From Tetraselmis striata (lineage: Eukaryota; Chlorophyta; Chlorodendrophyceae; Chlorodendrales; Chlorodendraceae): a stretch of 64,000 nt of DNA. Positions 42,577 through 53,257 of this stretch are shown one piece after another. Each line of letters begins with the position of its first letter. Position 1 is the stretch's first letter. Below the pieces are notes generated by a model. That model ran no database searches. It was not told the origin of the DNA and saw only the letters and a list, made by a program, of their open reading frames with translations. The translations under genes and the position numbers were made by a program. The stretch lies in the NCBI GenBank assembly GCA_006384855.1, contig VCJN01002889.1, positions 124,001 to 188,000 on the forward strand, read 5' to 3'.

Positions 42577-44506
42577 GTGGGGTGGGGTGCGGTGGACCAC
42601 CTCTCCGACGTGGACATGGTGCATATGCCGGCTGAGATGTCCATGGAGACGGCGGTGCCTATTGAGTTTCAAGAAGCGTGGGCGGGGACACAACGCTGCG
42701 TGAATGAGCGGGTGGTGGCGGCGGTGGAGGCCGATGACCCCGTGGTGTTGGATAGGGCGTTTAAGTGGAAATACCTGCTGCCGCAATTGTTGCTTAGGGC
42801 CCCGAGCCGAGGCGGGCGGCGGCGGCAACAAGCCTTGGCGTGGCGCTTCCGCGCTTTCGCGGAGAGGCGCATGACCGAACTCGTGCGCTGATGGGACGAC
42901 GCGCGCACATAGGCGTTCTACGCCGGACATGCCCGCCAGCGTCGAACGGACGCCGATCTCTTTGCGGCGCTGCTCGTTGGCACCACATACACTGTTGTGG
43001 CGTTGGTGGAGGACGGAGAGTTCTCCCGCGCGGGGGGCCGACTATCTTCTAAGGGTATGGTCGACCTATCCGATCCTGCTATCCTCGCCCAGCTGCGCGA
43101 CAAGCACCCGTCCCGTAGCCACCCGATCCCAGACGCCGCGTATGACATTCCGGTCGACGAGGCCGCCCTGACGGTGGACATGCGCGTGCCGTACCATCAA
43201 CTCAAGCAGCACGTGACGGCGGGGCCCTCAGGCATGCGCAACGAGTATCTCCGCTGCTTGGTGGGCGAATACGCCCCGGCGTCCGGGTCTGCGGCGGTCC
43301 GCGCCATGTCGGAGGTTGCCTCCATGTACCTCCAAGGTCGCCTACCCGGGTGGTTTAACCGGCTCTTCGCCTCTGCTAGGCTCGTGGCACATGTCAAGAA
43401 GCTAGGCGAGGGGAGGGCCCCGGATGTGCGGCATGTGGCAGTCGGGGAGGCGGAGTGGCGCGCAGCGGAGCGGGCAGTGGTGGACAACATGAAGGAGGCA
43501 TACGTTTCGGTGCTTGCTCCATCTCAGCTCGGCGTTGGCATTCCCACGGGCGACTCTATGCTCATCCACGGCGTCCGGCTCATCGCTTGGCCCACGTGCC
43601 GTCATCGTTCACACCGACCTTCGCAACGCATACAACGAGGCATGGCGCCGCACCATCATCCAACGCCACATCGATTGCTCTCCACTACACCATGTCGTCC
43701 CCGCGCTCCTAGCCTCCCTCTCCACGGATTCGTATCTGGTCGCGGATGACCGGTCCGCCCCTCTGCGGTCGGAGGACGGCGTGCCGCAGGGCGCACCGTT
43801 GGCCACGACTTCCTTTTGCATTGCGATTCACCCCGAGGTGCAACAATGTGACAGCACGTTGGGGTCACTGACGGGGCGGCGCGCTTCAACGCCGATGATG
43901 GGTTTCTGGTGGGCCTTCCGGAGCACGTTTGGCCGGCTCTTCACGCCTTCCGCACGTCCCTCAAGGCCTCCGTGGGGCTTGAGGTGCGCTTCGACAAGAT
44001 GCAGGCGTACATCGCAGACATGGAGGCCGCGCGGCGTGAGGATCCGGCCGCGCGGCGTGAGGATCCGGATCGAGTGGCCCGAGCTAGATGGCCATCACGG
44101 CATCACGGTCCTCAACGTGCCGCTCGGATCGCCAGAGTATGTGCAAGCGTACATGCGCGGCAAGGCGGAGGAGCTACGAGAGGAGGTGGACGCTAGCCTG
44201 AGCAAGCTCCTATCTGCCAAGCCCAGCCGTCGGTACATCACCCACGCCCTGCATCACCACGCATGGGCCATGATCAAGCATTGCATGCAACACAAGGCGG
44301 GGTATTCGCTCCGCAATTGTCTTCCGTCCGAGGTGGAGGCCTTTGCGGAGGCGGTGGATGCCACCGTCCTCGCGGCGGTCGAGCGGGTGCCATGGGGTTT
44401 TTTGATCCCTCCACGTACGGCACCGACACCAATCCGGTGGTCACCGATATCCTGGCGGAGCTTTTGCACGACCCCGAACCCATGGCAGCGTAGGTGGCTA
44501 CCTTGA
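42577..44506 (+). pseudogene. Reverse transcriptase of the non-LTR retroelement
   Basis: One frame runs from 42577 to about 43590 with stops at 42889 (TGA) and 42910 (TAG). It includes the fingers motif TAGPSGMRNEYLRCLVGEY and SQLGVGIPTGDSMLIHGVRL. A shift near 43590 leads to motif A, VIVHTDLRNAYNE (43601-43639), and motif B, GVPQGAPLATTSFC (from 43778). Another shift near 43870 gives motif C, FNADDG (43885-43902), with Ala-Asp-Asp as in other reverse transcriptases. An 18-base tandem duplication at 44026-44061 precedes GITVLNVPLGSPEYVQAYM (other frame). At least four lesions make it inactive. Confidence 0.85.
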
Positions 44507-44800
44507 GCGAGGATGCAGTGGCCAGGGCGCGCAACATGCTTCACCTCCCCACTCGGTTGAAGGGAGCCTGGCGTCCGCCGCATGGCTACCGTTCGTGATG
44601 CCGCCTTTATCGGCTGCATGAATGCCATCCTCCCAAAGTTCCTGACTAGTAACTCCGGCACCAACACCCCCACGCCTGGTTTCTTTGACCCACTGCTCGG
44701 GTCCGTACTTGGCTGAGGCAGCTTCAACGCAACTTCTTCCGCCCGCCGGTATGACCACCTTCTCAACGATGCTCATGGGTCAAACAGCTACGCCGCCGAG

Positions 44801-46022
44801 ATGCGCGAGGAGTGGGGCCGCCTCCAAGCGGCTATTGCTGGCCATCTCGGCGACGCAGATGCGCGCGTGATGCAGCGGGAAGTGGAGACTGCGCCGGGCT
44901 CGCAAAAGGAGCTGACGGCATTTCTAGACCAGGCCAACAACTCTCGGCTTCGAAATGAGGTGTGCGCTCTCCCTGCCACATGTAGGGAACGGATCTTGTT
45001 CAACCAACTCGACGCGGCGTCAAGCATGTGGATAGTGGCCATCCCCACCGCGCGGACGGTCATGACTCCGCATGAGCTGCGGGAGGTCGCTGCCGGGTAC
45101 TTCTTTCTGCCTAGCCCGTGCTTGGCCCCGGTGGTTGGGAGCCAGATCATTCTGCCCTCGACGGAGCACAACCCCGTCACTGTTGACCTATACGGCGACG
45201 CGCTCATGAATCTCCCGGCGCCTGGAGACGCTCACCGGCGTGTACAGCAGGCCGCTATCGCAGATGCCTTCCGCGATCAGTGTGTCCACGACCTAGGTAT
45301 CGTTGTACGGCGGGAGGTGGATGACTTGTTCCAGCAGGCGGTGCCTCTAGGCAACACCGTACCCAGGGATGAACTCAAGGACCTAGTGCCGGACGCAGAG
45401 CTCTCCCTTCCGGCGTTCAACGTCGTGATCGGGAGCTATGATCCCGGGAGCTTGAAGTCCACGCTGCTGGAGTTCAAGACTATGCGGTACGGGGTCAAGT
45501 ACACTGTAGTGCGCCGGGCGCGCCACGGCTGTGGATCGGTTTGAGCGCTCCCTGCTGGGCGACATACAACGGGGGTTGGCAACGCGGGATGCGGCGTGGC
45601 ACAACATGGAGCCCGGACAAAAGAATCCTCTTCGAGACATCCTGGACATGTCAGAGTACACGGGCATGGTCTTCGGCACAGTGGGTGAGGTGAGCAAGGG
45701 GGTGCGCGGCACTGTGCGCGGTATCGCATACTTGGCCGCGGATCGGGGTGCTCTCTCATCGGGGGGCACTCGGTGCACCACCCAGGCTCACCAAAAGGCC
45801 TTGTTCGCAAGATATTTCCTCGGGGTCCTGAGCTTGGTGGACGCTCGAGAGCGCGCTCGCTGCCTCATGAGACGGCGCAGATTCGTCTGCCATCCCGTTG
45901 CTGAAGATGCACAGCACGTCCGAGGATCACCCACACACACACGTGCACGCGTGGCCCGGACTCTGAACCGTGTGCGCATCACTCATCCATCCCGCCTCAT
46001 GCGGGATGCGGGCCGCTTTTAG
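44801..46022 (+). pseudogene. C-terminal endonuclease-like region of the retroelement
   Basis: The frame 44801-45544 contains NNSRLRNEVCALPATCRERI, SMWIVAIPTARTVMTPHEL and YFFLPSPCLAPVVG. It then has DAELSLPAFNVVIGSY and LLEFKTMRYGVKY, a possible PD-(D/E)xK pattern (D...ExK). A shift near 45530 continues with DRFERSLLGDIQRGLATRDA and YTGMVFGTVGEVSKGVRGTV. This resembles C-terminal extensions of algal LINE-type proteins. The nuclease call is inference from motif order. Confidence 0.5.
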
Positions 46023-46051
46023 GCGGCTTGATGTGTTGATTTTCTAGTACT

Positions 46052-47396
46052 ACACCCCTCCACATAAGTCCGGGTTTTGCATTTTCGATCGCAAAGCGCA
46101 TGCATGGGCGAGGATAACGCCGGCTGCATGTGCATACATGCTAACTACAGTGGGAATAGTTTGGGCGAACGCCTATTGTGCGCTTTATACCCACCCGCGC
46201 GAGAACACGACCATTTGTGGGCGCCATTTCAAAAACGCGAAATCATTGCATGATGCGTTGGCGCCAGAAATTGTGGGTTGCGCCAACCGTCCAAACCTAT
46301 GGAAATTGCGGCACTCGTCGCACCAAACTCGGTGGATACGCCCCTTGGCATAAGTTGCACACACCGTGCGTGTAGGCCACTGAAAGCATGTCTCTATAGG
46401 CACGACGTGACACCCCAACGACAAGTTGGCCAGTGTGGGGGCCAGTTTTGGGGTGAAAATGCTGTTGTTTCTGTGGCGAACGCACGTAGGAAAGGCGCTC
46501 GATGGCCCCCTTGGTGTAGGGCAATGCTCTACTATGGGGGCGCGTGGTGGAATGCCAGTTGCACCGTTTCGTGGGCGGGGTGGCGCGGTAGGGGCGTGGA
46601 TTTTGATTAATATGAAATTCCTTGAAAAATGCTGTGGAAAATGGCATTTTGGCTGGTAGATGTGTGTATCGCTAGGAGGTGGCACATGCCAAGTGTTGGT
46701 GGTCCGTGGTCATCCACATAAATAACTCTCTCGCGCAACTGAGTATGGGGCTTAGCCACGCACTTGATGCAAAGCCACGAGCCCGATATGGACGGGCACA
46801 TGAGGCAGTGAGGGGCAACTTGGATGATCATCTTTGGGGATTTTTTCCGGGGACCCCAAAAATCGTTTTTTAATTTTGGAAGATTGTATTCGACGCAGAT
46901 TTGAACGAGGAATCGCGTGTTTTTTTTAAAAAGTTTTTCTGAGCAAACCCTGAGAAGTTATCGCGTTTTAAAGTCAATGGGGTGTTGCTGCGCGTGGCCG
47001 ACACTGATGCCATGCCAGTATCGCAACGCGACATGTACTGGCCGCCGCCCACACGGCTGCACCCCAACCAAATGCACCCGAGCCCCTTGCCAATGTGTTT
47101 CCTCACGCGTTCATGGCCATCCCGCCGTTTGGTTGTCTATTCACGCGCGTCGGCGTGTGCGTGATACCGACCCCGGTTTTGGTGCAGTTGCATGCGACGC
47201 CCATCCACGCACCAAGTGCAGCGTGATTCCCCAGTCAAAGGTCTTTAAGCTTCGGTTTGAGCCACTCGTCATGCAGGTTTTATAAAACCCTCTAAGATTC
47301 CAGGATTTCATCTCATATGCCCTACGTTCAGGTACCCTAGACTTCTGAAGTCTTGATACTGCCGAAAAGGGACCCCAAACTTATGTGCAGGGGTGT
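46052..47396 (-). mobile_element. 1.35-kb TIR element nested in the retroelement 3' end
   Basis: The ends are ACACCCCTCCACATAAGT at 46052 and the complement ACTTATGTGCAGGGGTGT ending 47396. The two SEC63-intron fragments run across the insertion point without it (TAGTACTA then GTTTTAGCAGTAGGTGG), proving that this segment is an insertion. I see no target-site duplication. Minus-strand frames inside are Cys-rich: CLMCPSISGSWLCIKCVAKP (46831-46607 frame) and CDECRNFHRFGRLAQP (46685-46185 frame). I do not recognise them. The superfamily is unknown. Confidence 0.7.
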
Positions 47397-47398
47397 GC

Positions 47399-48151
47399 TT
47401 TAAGCAGTAGGTGGATTTGTTACTGCCTGTATGAACTGCTGCCCTCATCAGCGACGGGTTAACTTCTGACCCGTATCACTTGCAGCAACGGTAGCCGGAA
47501 AAGCGGTTATTTGGAAAGGAGGAAACCCCATAAACTAGCGACTACGGGTATACCCGTATTTTAGACCATATAGTGACCGCGCTCCATATCCGCTGTCATC
47601 GCGACATCATCCATATTTATAGACGCGATTCCTGCTGGCTACTGTACTGTAAATTGGACGGGAGTGGGGGTGGGGGGGGGGGGGCGCTCCGCCGGCCTCT
47701 GTGCGCCACCGTACTTGCTCGTCCGGCCTGTATACCGCAGCATGACCAGCATCGTCAGATAGGCGCTGCTGAATAGTCGTCGCAGGCCAGCCACTTGCGA
47801 CGGTCGTCGACGCAGCATCGCAGTGAGCGGCAGCCTCCGACGCCGCACCTACTGCGCACGTATCTAACAGTGATCCAAATCTTAGCGCACAGCTGTGCAT
47901 TGCCATCGTTGTCTTCCGGGCGGAGGCCGCCCGATCCCGTCGACTCGTCCGGCTGCTGTCCAAACGCGAGGGTTTCATCCCCTTGGCATCACCTCCCACC
48001 CGCGGAGCGGGGAGGAAGATTAAACTAGCTCACCAGGCAGAAATTCGTGAAATGTACCCCCCCCCCCCTCCCCCCAAACTCCTCTTTTCGGCCAAGCCCA
48101 GACGCGCGACTCGACCCAGCCACCAGACTGGCAGACCGCAGCTGAGTGTGC
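47399..48151. other. Retroelement tail and upstream region of the SDR gene
   Basis: 47399-47440 continues the retroelement 3' repeat. At 47500-47539 a 38-base phrase ending AACCCCATAAACTAG is shared with 38520-38556. The rest should contain the SDR promoter and perhaps an untranslated first exon; I cannot place them. Confidence 0.5.
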
Positions 48152-49815
48152 ATGCTCTGCCCCGGCAGGGCTCTGTCGGGGAAGACCTACCTGGTGACGG
48201 GCAGCACGGACGGCATCGGGCTGTTCACTGCGCAGCGTCTGGCGGCGGCGGGAGGGGACGTGATCGTGCACGGCCGGTCGCGGGACCGGGTGGCGGCGGC
48301 GGTCGCCAAGGTGGAGGCGGAGGCCCGCGGGAAGGCCAAGGTAGCGCACGCTCGGGCATTGACCGCTGAGCGCCCTCAACCCTGAACCCTGGGAGCTGAA
48401 CACAGCACCGGCCATCCACCAGCTCAACTAGTCAAAAGCTCCTATAATTTACTCAAGTGTTTGATGGGTTGAGATTAGTGTCATCAGTATTAGTAGTACG
48501 GATGGGTCACATATCAGCAAGTACACTGAAGTATTCTGATAAGCTTATATATACAGTCACAAGGAAGCGCGGAGGCGATTTGAGGCGTTTTGCCTTGTGA
48601 GTAGATAATTCTCGTAGGAATTTGTGGTATTTATTATCCCAATATTGAACAGTGCGCAATCCAGTACCCGTTGTATAGTTGTATGCCGGCGTATGCCTCA
48701 GTGAGAAAAGGGCAACTCGGCTTCCCGTGCTGATCTTGGGCAAGCGGGATGCTCATGGAACCGGGCTGACCCGCCGCCTTGTCCTGCCAGGTGACCTCCT
48801 ACACGCGCGACCTGGCCAGCCTCCGCGAAGTCCGGCAGCTGGCGGCGGACATCAAGGGCGACCACGGCGCCATCGACGTGCTCGTCAACAACGCGGGGGT
48901 GTACATGGAGAGCAAGGCGCTGTCGGAGGTCGGCGCCACCGCCTGGTTGAATATGTCCACACGTTTACCCGATGTTTGCACTGCGCCATTATCTGTACTT
49001 ACGGGGCGCCTTGCGGGCGCGCACGCAGAACGGCTTTGAGATGACGTATGCCGTCAACGTGCTGGCGCCCTTCCTGCTCACCGCGCTGGTCCACGACATC
49101 GTGACCTCAAAGATCGTCAACACGGCCTCCCTGTCCGCCGCGGGCTCGCTCGACGTGAACAACCTCAACCAGGAGCGGGGCTTCAGGTATTGTAGCACCC
49201 AACGGGACAACAATCCGCGCCAAGCACGTCCTGGCGCCCTCTCCCACGGCACCCACCCGCCCAGCCGCCTTGACTCGCATGCCCCCCCCCTTAATCACAT
49301 GCGTCGCCGCTATCCCCGTGCGCCGTCGCAGCTCCCACGGCGCCTACTCTCTCAGCAAGCTCTGCAATATTATGTTCACTTTTGAGATGGCAGAGCGGAT
49401 GGCGGAGCGGCCATACACCGTGAGGCCCCCCTCCCCCGCTTCCCTCTTCTGACGCAATGCCGGTACCTTCCTCCGCCAGCAACCGCCGAGCTGCTCTCCG
49501 GGCCGTCCAGCATAGGCTGTGCACAACGGCTGTCTGTCCATCGACTGCCGGCCAGTTACATCCAATACATCTAGCCCCCCTCCAGTCTTGCTGTGGTGAC
49601 AGCGTGCGCATGCCGCCGTCCCTGAGCTCGCTCCCTCCGCGCTGCCGGCGCAGGTGAATGCGCTGGACCCGGGCACTGTGAACACCAAGATGCTGCTCGC
49701 GGGCTGGGGCTCCACCGGCATCCCCGTCACCTCCGCGACAAACGAGTTCCACCTGGCCACCGGTGAGGACGGTGTCAGCGGGCAGTACTATGTCGGCAAA
49801 CAGCAGCGCAGGTGA
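48152..49815 (+). CDS. Short-chain dehydrogenase/reductase (SDR), retinol-dehydrogenase-like
   Basis: An NAD(P)-dependent oxidoreductase of the classical SDR fold; the substrate is unknown. Exons: 48152-48340, 48791-48928, 49029-49186, 49332-49419, 49654-49815; phases agree and give 244 residues. Motifs: the cofactor motif TGSTDGIG with HGRSRDR after it, DVLVNNAG, KIVNTASLSAAG (catalytic Ser region), the YSLSK active site (YxxxK), and NALDPGTVNTKMLL. The C-terminus GIPVTSATNEFHLATGEDG and SGQYYVGKQ is like the DHRSX/FEY-type group. The start is uncertain: ATG 48152 is only eight codons before SGKTYLVTG, and the AG at 48166-48167 could instead be an acceptor after an upstream exon. The donor at 48929 (GTCGGC) is weak but phase requires it. 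Confidence 0.85.
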
Positions 49816-51064
49816 GACCCCCCCCCCCGGGGGGTGCGGCAACATGCCTCAACAGAGACCGCAGGGGGGGGGGGGGGGGGGGGGCAACTGTTGCCTGCGC
49901 CATCAACCCCCCCCCCCCCCCCCCCCCCCCCCGGTGCGTACAGGCATCACCAGCTACTGCATGCAGTCACAAATGGGCTGCCGCTGTGTCGCTGTTCGGG
50001 GAGTCATTGCGGCATCAACTATGACATATTAACTATGATAACCGGATACTGTCGAGGCGTCCGTCGCATTTCCCTGGGTTCTCCGCAGCTTTTGCCTTCA
50101 TGGCGTTTGGCGCTCCGTCCTACTAGCTAGGCAAATAACATGGCATGACGTACTGAGGCGTTCACTCATTCGTTAATGACATGGATCCATTCTCCGCATG
50201 AGTGTCCCGTTGCTAATGCTCCTATCAGGGCACTCCTGCCCTGCTGCGGGGGCTCCGGGGCCCCACGTCCGCGTCATGCCCCGCCCATACAAAGCAGACG
50301 CCCCGCCCTCACTGGGCACATGCCCCATCCTGTGTGGGGTGTGACGCAGGGCCCCTGCACCCTCGTACGACGCGAGCTTGAGAAGGCAGATGTGGGCGCT
50401 GTGGGAGGAGCAGACTGGCCAGCGCTTCCCGTGATTCCAGCGAGCCCGCGGTGCGCCAATGCTGCGCATGCCCGGCCCGGGACAGTTACAGTCAGGACAT
50501 CACGCTATGGGACGTTGGCATCAGCGGAGGATGGCGCCCAGGTGGAATTGCCGCTGGGAGGTCACAGACAGGACAGGAAGGGGACAAAGGGGGAGGGAAA
50601 GGGGGAGGGGGGGCATTATGTTGTCGCGGTAAACATGGGGGCAAGCACGCTGCGGTGGACATCGATGGAACAGCGGCGGCAACCTGCACATGTACGGTCT
50701 CGCCCTGGATGTATGGGTGTGCGGTTGGCAGCAATTAAACATGGCGGTGTTCGCCGCTCCAACTCACCTATAATGAATGGCGCCGGGGGCTGCGGGAATG
50801 GCCGTGCTCCTGCCGGTATACACCCCCGCTGGTGAGGAGGAGCCCATATATGCCCCTGGCTGGGGTCTAGCTGTCGCGGGCCAATGTTGCAGCCCACGGA
50901 TTCATCGCCGGCTGGATCGCCATCGGCCCTGGGATGGCACTCTACTGGCTGAGCTACTACGGCACACTGAGAGCATGGCCTAGAGGGCGCTGCGGGGAGC
51001 TCGTAGCCGAGGGGCGGGGGGGGGGGGGGGGGGTCGGTGGCACCAGCCTAAACATCGGGCCGAG
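49816..51064. other. Region between convergent SDR and ERV/ALR genes
   Basis: It holds G- and C-runs back to back (49866-49883, 49909-49932), which on one strand could pair into a hairpin. At 50880-50983 a frame reads AAHGFIAGWIAIGPGMALYW, a single membrane-helix-like segment after a possible acceptor TGTTGCAG; I cannot extend it upstream into a gene with confidence. Confidence 0.45.
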
Positions 51065-53257
51065 CTACCACAGCACAAAATGGTCCGAACGCGCGAACTC
51101 CCCGAGGCTGGCCACGTCTGTGTAGGCAGGACGGCGCTCCCGCAGGTCGGGGTTGTAGCGGTAGATGCGCTGCAGGTAGCCGGAGCTGATGACCGCCGCC
51201 TCCAGCAGCGAGATGCAGCCGGCCGCCTCGCCGCGCACCGCCTGCACCGCCTCCGGGGTCTGCGCCTCCAGCAGCGCCTTGCGCAGGCGCTCCAGGTGCG
51301 CCATCGGCTTGGACATGGCGGTGTAGGCCTCCACCGTGACGGCGTCCATGGCGCCGCCGTCCGCCACCTTGGCGCGCGCCACCTCCGCGTCTAGGTTGGG
51401 CCAGAAGCGGCTTGTGTAGACGGGCATCTTGGCGCGGCGGTACCACTCCTCGCTGCGCTCGATGGAGCTGTTCACGGCGTTGTGGAGCTTCCACATGAAC
51501 ATGCGCGCGCTGGCCGCGTCGGTGATGGTCCCGAGCTTGTCGGCGGGGGTCAGCTCGTGCGCCGGCTGGCCGGGCGCCAGCCCCAGCAGGGTGTACTCGA
51601 TGGGGTAGGTGTCGCGCTCACAGGTGGGGAGCACGTACGCGTTGAGGTGGTGCCGGCAAAAGGGGCAGGGGTACATGGTGACAAAGGTGGCGAGGAAGCC
51701 CTTGAGCGCGCCCACGATGGCGTCCGCGGCGGCGGGGGCCCGCGCCGTCATGATCTCCGGCACCGTGTGGAACAGCCGCCAGGTGGAGTAGCCCAGGTAG
51801 TACGGGAAGCTCACGCGCATCTCGGCGTTGGCGACAAACATGCGGTGGAGGTAGACGTCAATGAAGGGCACGTAGCGCGCGACGCCGCCCGTGGCGCGGT
51901 GGGCGACGGTCTCCGACTGCCGCTCCCGCTGCTTCTGCACGCCGTTGAGGTAGTCCGCCGTCAGCTGCCAGGCGCGCGACAGCATGAGCTTGGACAAAGG
52001 GGGCGCTCGGCGGAAGGACGCCTTCATGTCGGGGCCGTAGGGGTCAAACGCGCCGTTGGCCAGCTCGCGATGGAACCAGGCGTCGACCTCTGCCTCGCTG
52101 GGGTCCGTCAGGTCCGCCGCGTGGCGAACAGTGAAGGCCTTGCACAGGGCCGGCATGAAGGCCTCGTACCACCAGCGCACCTGGATCATGCAGCCGTCCA
52201 CCGCCTCCTCATGCCCGCCCAGCAGCACCTGCTGCCAGCTGCCCAGAAACGCCTCCATCTTTTCATCTGCGTACTCCTCGTTGTCCAGGATGAACTGCGC
52301 CGCATGCTCCTCGTCGCCTGGCTTGAAACCCTCGTGCCAGTCGGGCTGGTCGTTCCCCTTCAGCAGCGACAGCGGCTCCAGCTCGGCCACGTTGCTGTAG
52401 CTCTGCACCGGCATCTTGGCGAGCGCCTCTCCAGCATCCTCCCGGGCTGGCTGCTTGGCCAGCATGCGGTCATGCTCGAGCTGCTGCTCTGGACTCCGGT
52501 TGCCTGTCGCCCACAGGCCAATGCGCTTGGTGAGGGCGTCCAATTCGTCTTCCACCACCCTCACCAGGCTGTCCAGGGGGCCGTGGCAGTCGGACGGCAC
52601 CACTTCTAGCGCCTTGAACAGCTCCACCGATTTGCGGGTGTACGCCACAAAGTTGGGGAATGTGTAGGGCAGCGTCTTCACATCCTCGTGCGTCTCAAAG
52701 TGCTTGGCGAAGTATATCTGCGGAAGGCAGCCCCAGGGGCACGCGGGTCACATCGCGCTGTCAGTTTAGATGTCGCGCCCAATACACACGCCAGTGGCCT
52801 AGTCAGGCGCCAGCTGGTAGCGCATTGCAATATATGCCGATACAAATCCAGAGATGATACGCGACAGCAAAACAACAGCGACGGAATAGGGCGGGAGTCG
52901 AGAACCGTTCAGGGAAAGCATGAAGAGAGAGTGTCTTGTCTTTTACCGCCACGCTCTGACCGGAGTGGGTTGGAGGCTTGCCTTGTAGGTCCGGTAGGCG
53001 GCGCCGGCCAGAAGCCGGAAAAGACCAATCTGCAGTTGCTCGAGTGACGTCTCTTCACGGCGCCACAGCTTCGCGCTTTGCTGCGGATGGTGCGGCCGCG
53101 CTGTCGTTATTTCGACGGGATTGTCGCCGCCCACGGCGACCGCCGTCACCGTCACCGGCGGCTCGGCTAGCTTTATCGGCACGCCCGCCTTTTCGACTGC
53201 CCGAGCAACTGGTGCCGGGGCAGGGGCCCTCTTGTGACTTGAGATACCTGCTCCCAT
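51065..53257 (-). CDS. ERV/ALR-type sulfhydryl oxidase domain protein with long N-terminal extension
   Basis: ERV/ALR enzymes are FAD-dependent makers of disulfides. Exons: 53257-52982 (92 codons) and 52717-51065, giving 642 residues. The domain lies at about residues 385-500: LGYSTWRLFHTVPE (Trp and His that contact FAD), the redox pair YPCPFCRHHL (Cys443, Cys446), and WKLHNAVNSSI (flavin-binding HN-x-VN). The usual Cys of the WLC-x2-HN motif is replaced by Lys. About 290 residues before it are unrecognised (KHFETHEDVKTLPYTFPNFV at exon 2's start). The N-terminus MGAGISSHK fits an N-myristoylation site. Phase 0 joins AAYRTYK to IYFAKH if the intron starts GCAAGC, a GC-AG intron; a weak GT 24 bases later would add eight residues. 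Confidence 0.78.
52718..52981 (-). other. Probable GC-AG intron
   Basis: On the minus strand the exon ends CTACAAG and the intron starts GCAAGC, the usual context of a GC donor, and it ends CCGCAG. The more distant GT at GGTAAAAG puts exon 2 in the wrong frame. Confidence 0.6.

Larger units (their letters stand above)
41497..46051 (+). mobile_element. Non-LTR-type retroelement, degenerate
   Basis: It holds, in order: a Pro/Ala/Ser-rich first ORF (41497-42510), a reverse transcriptase with several frame breaks (42577-44506), and a C-terminal endonuclease-like region (44801-46022). A 3' region follows with the hairpin CATCCCGCC/tcat/GCGGGATG and the tail TTGATTTTCTAGTACTA. No LTRs are seen. 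The 3' region is repeated twice, reversed, in the SEC63 intron. Comparison with those copies shows that the element's 3' part really continues after the TIR element inserted at 46052, to about 47432 or beyond. Confidence 0.75.

Noticed and set aside
51482-52609. 375-codon plus-strand frame opposite the ERV/ALR exon
   Set aside because: It is an antisense shadow. The minus frame carries the domain motifs and normal coding composition.
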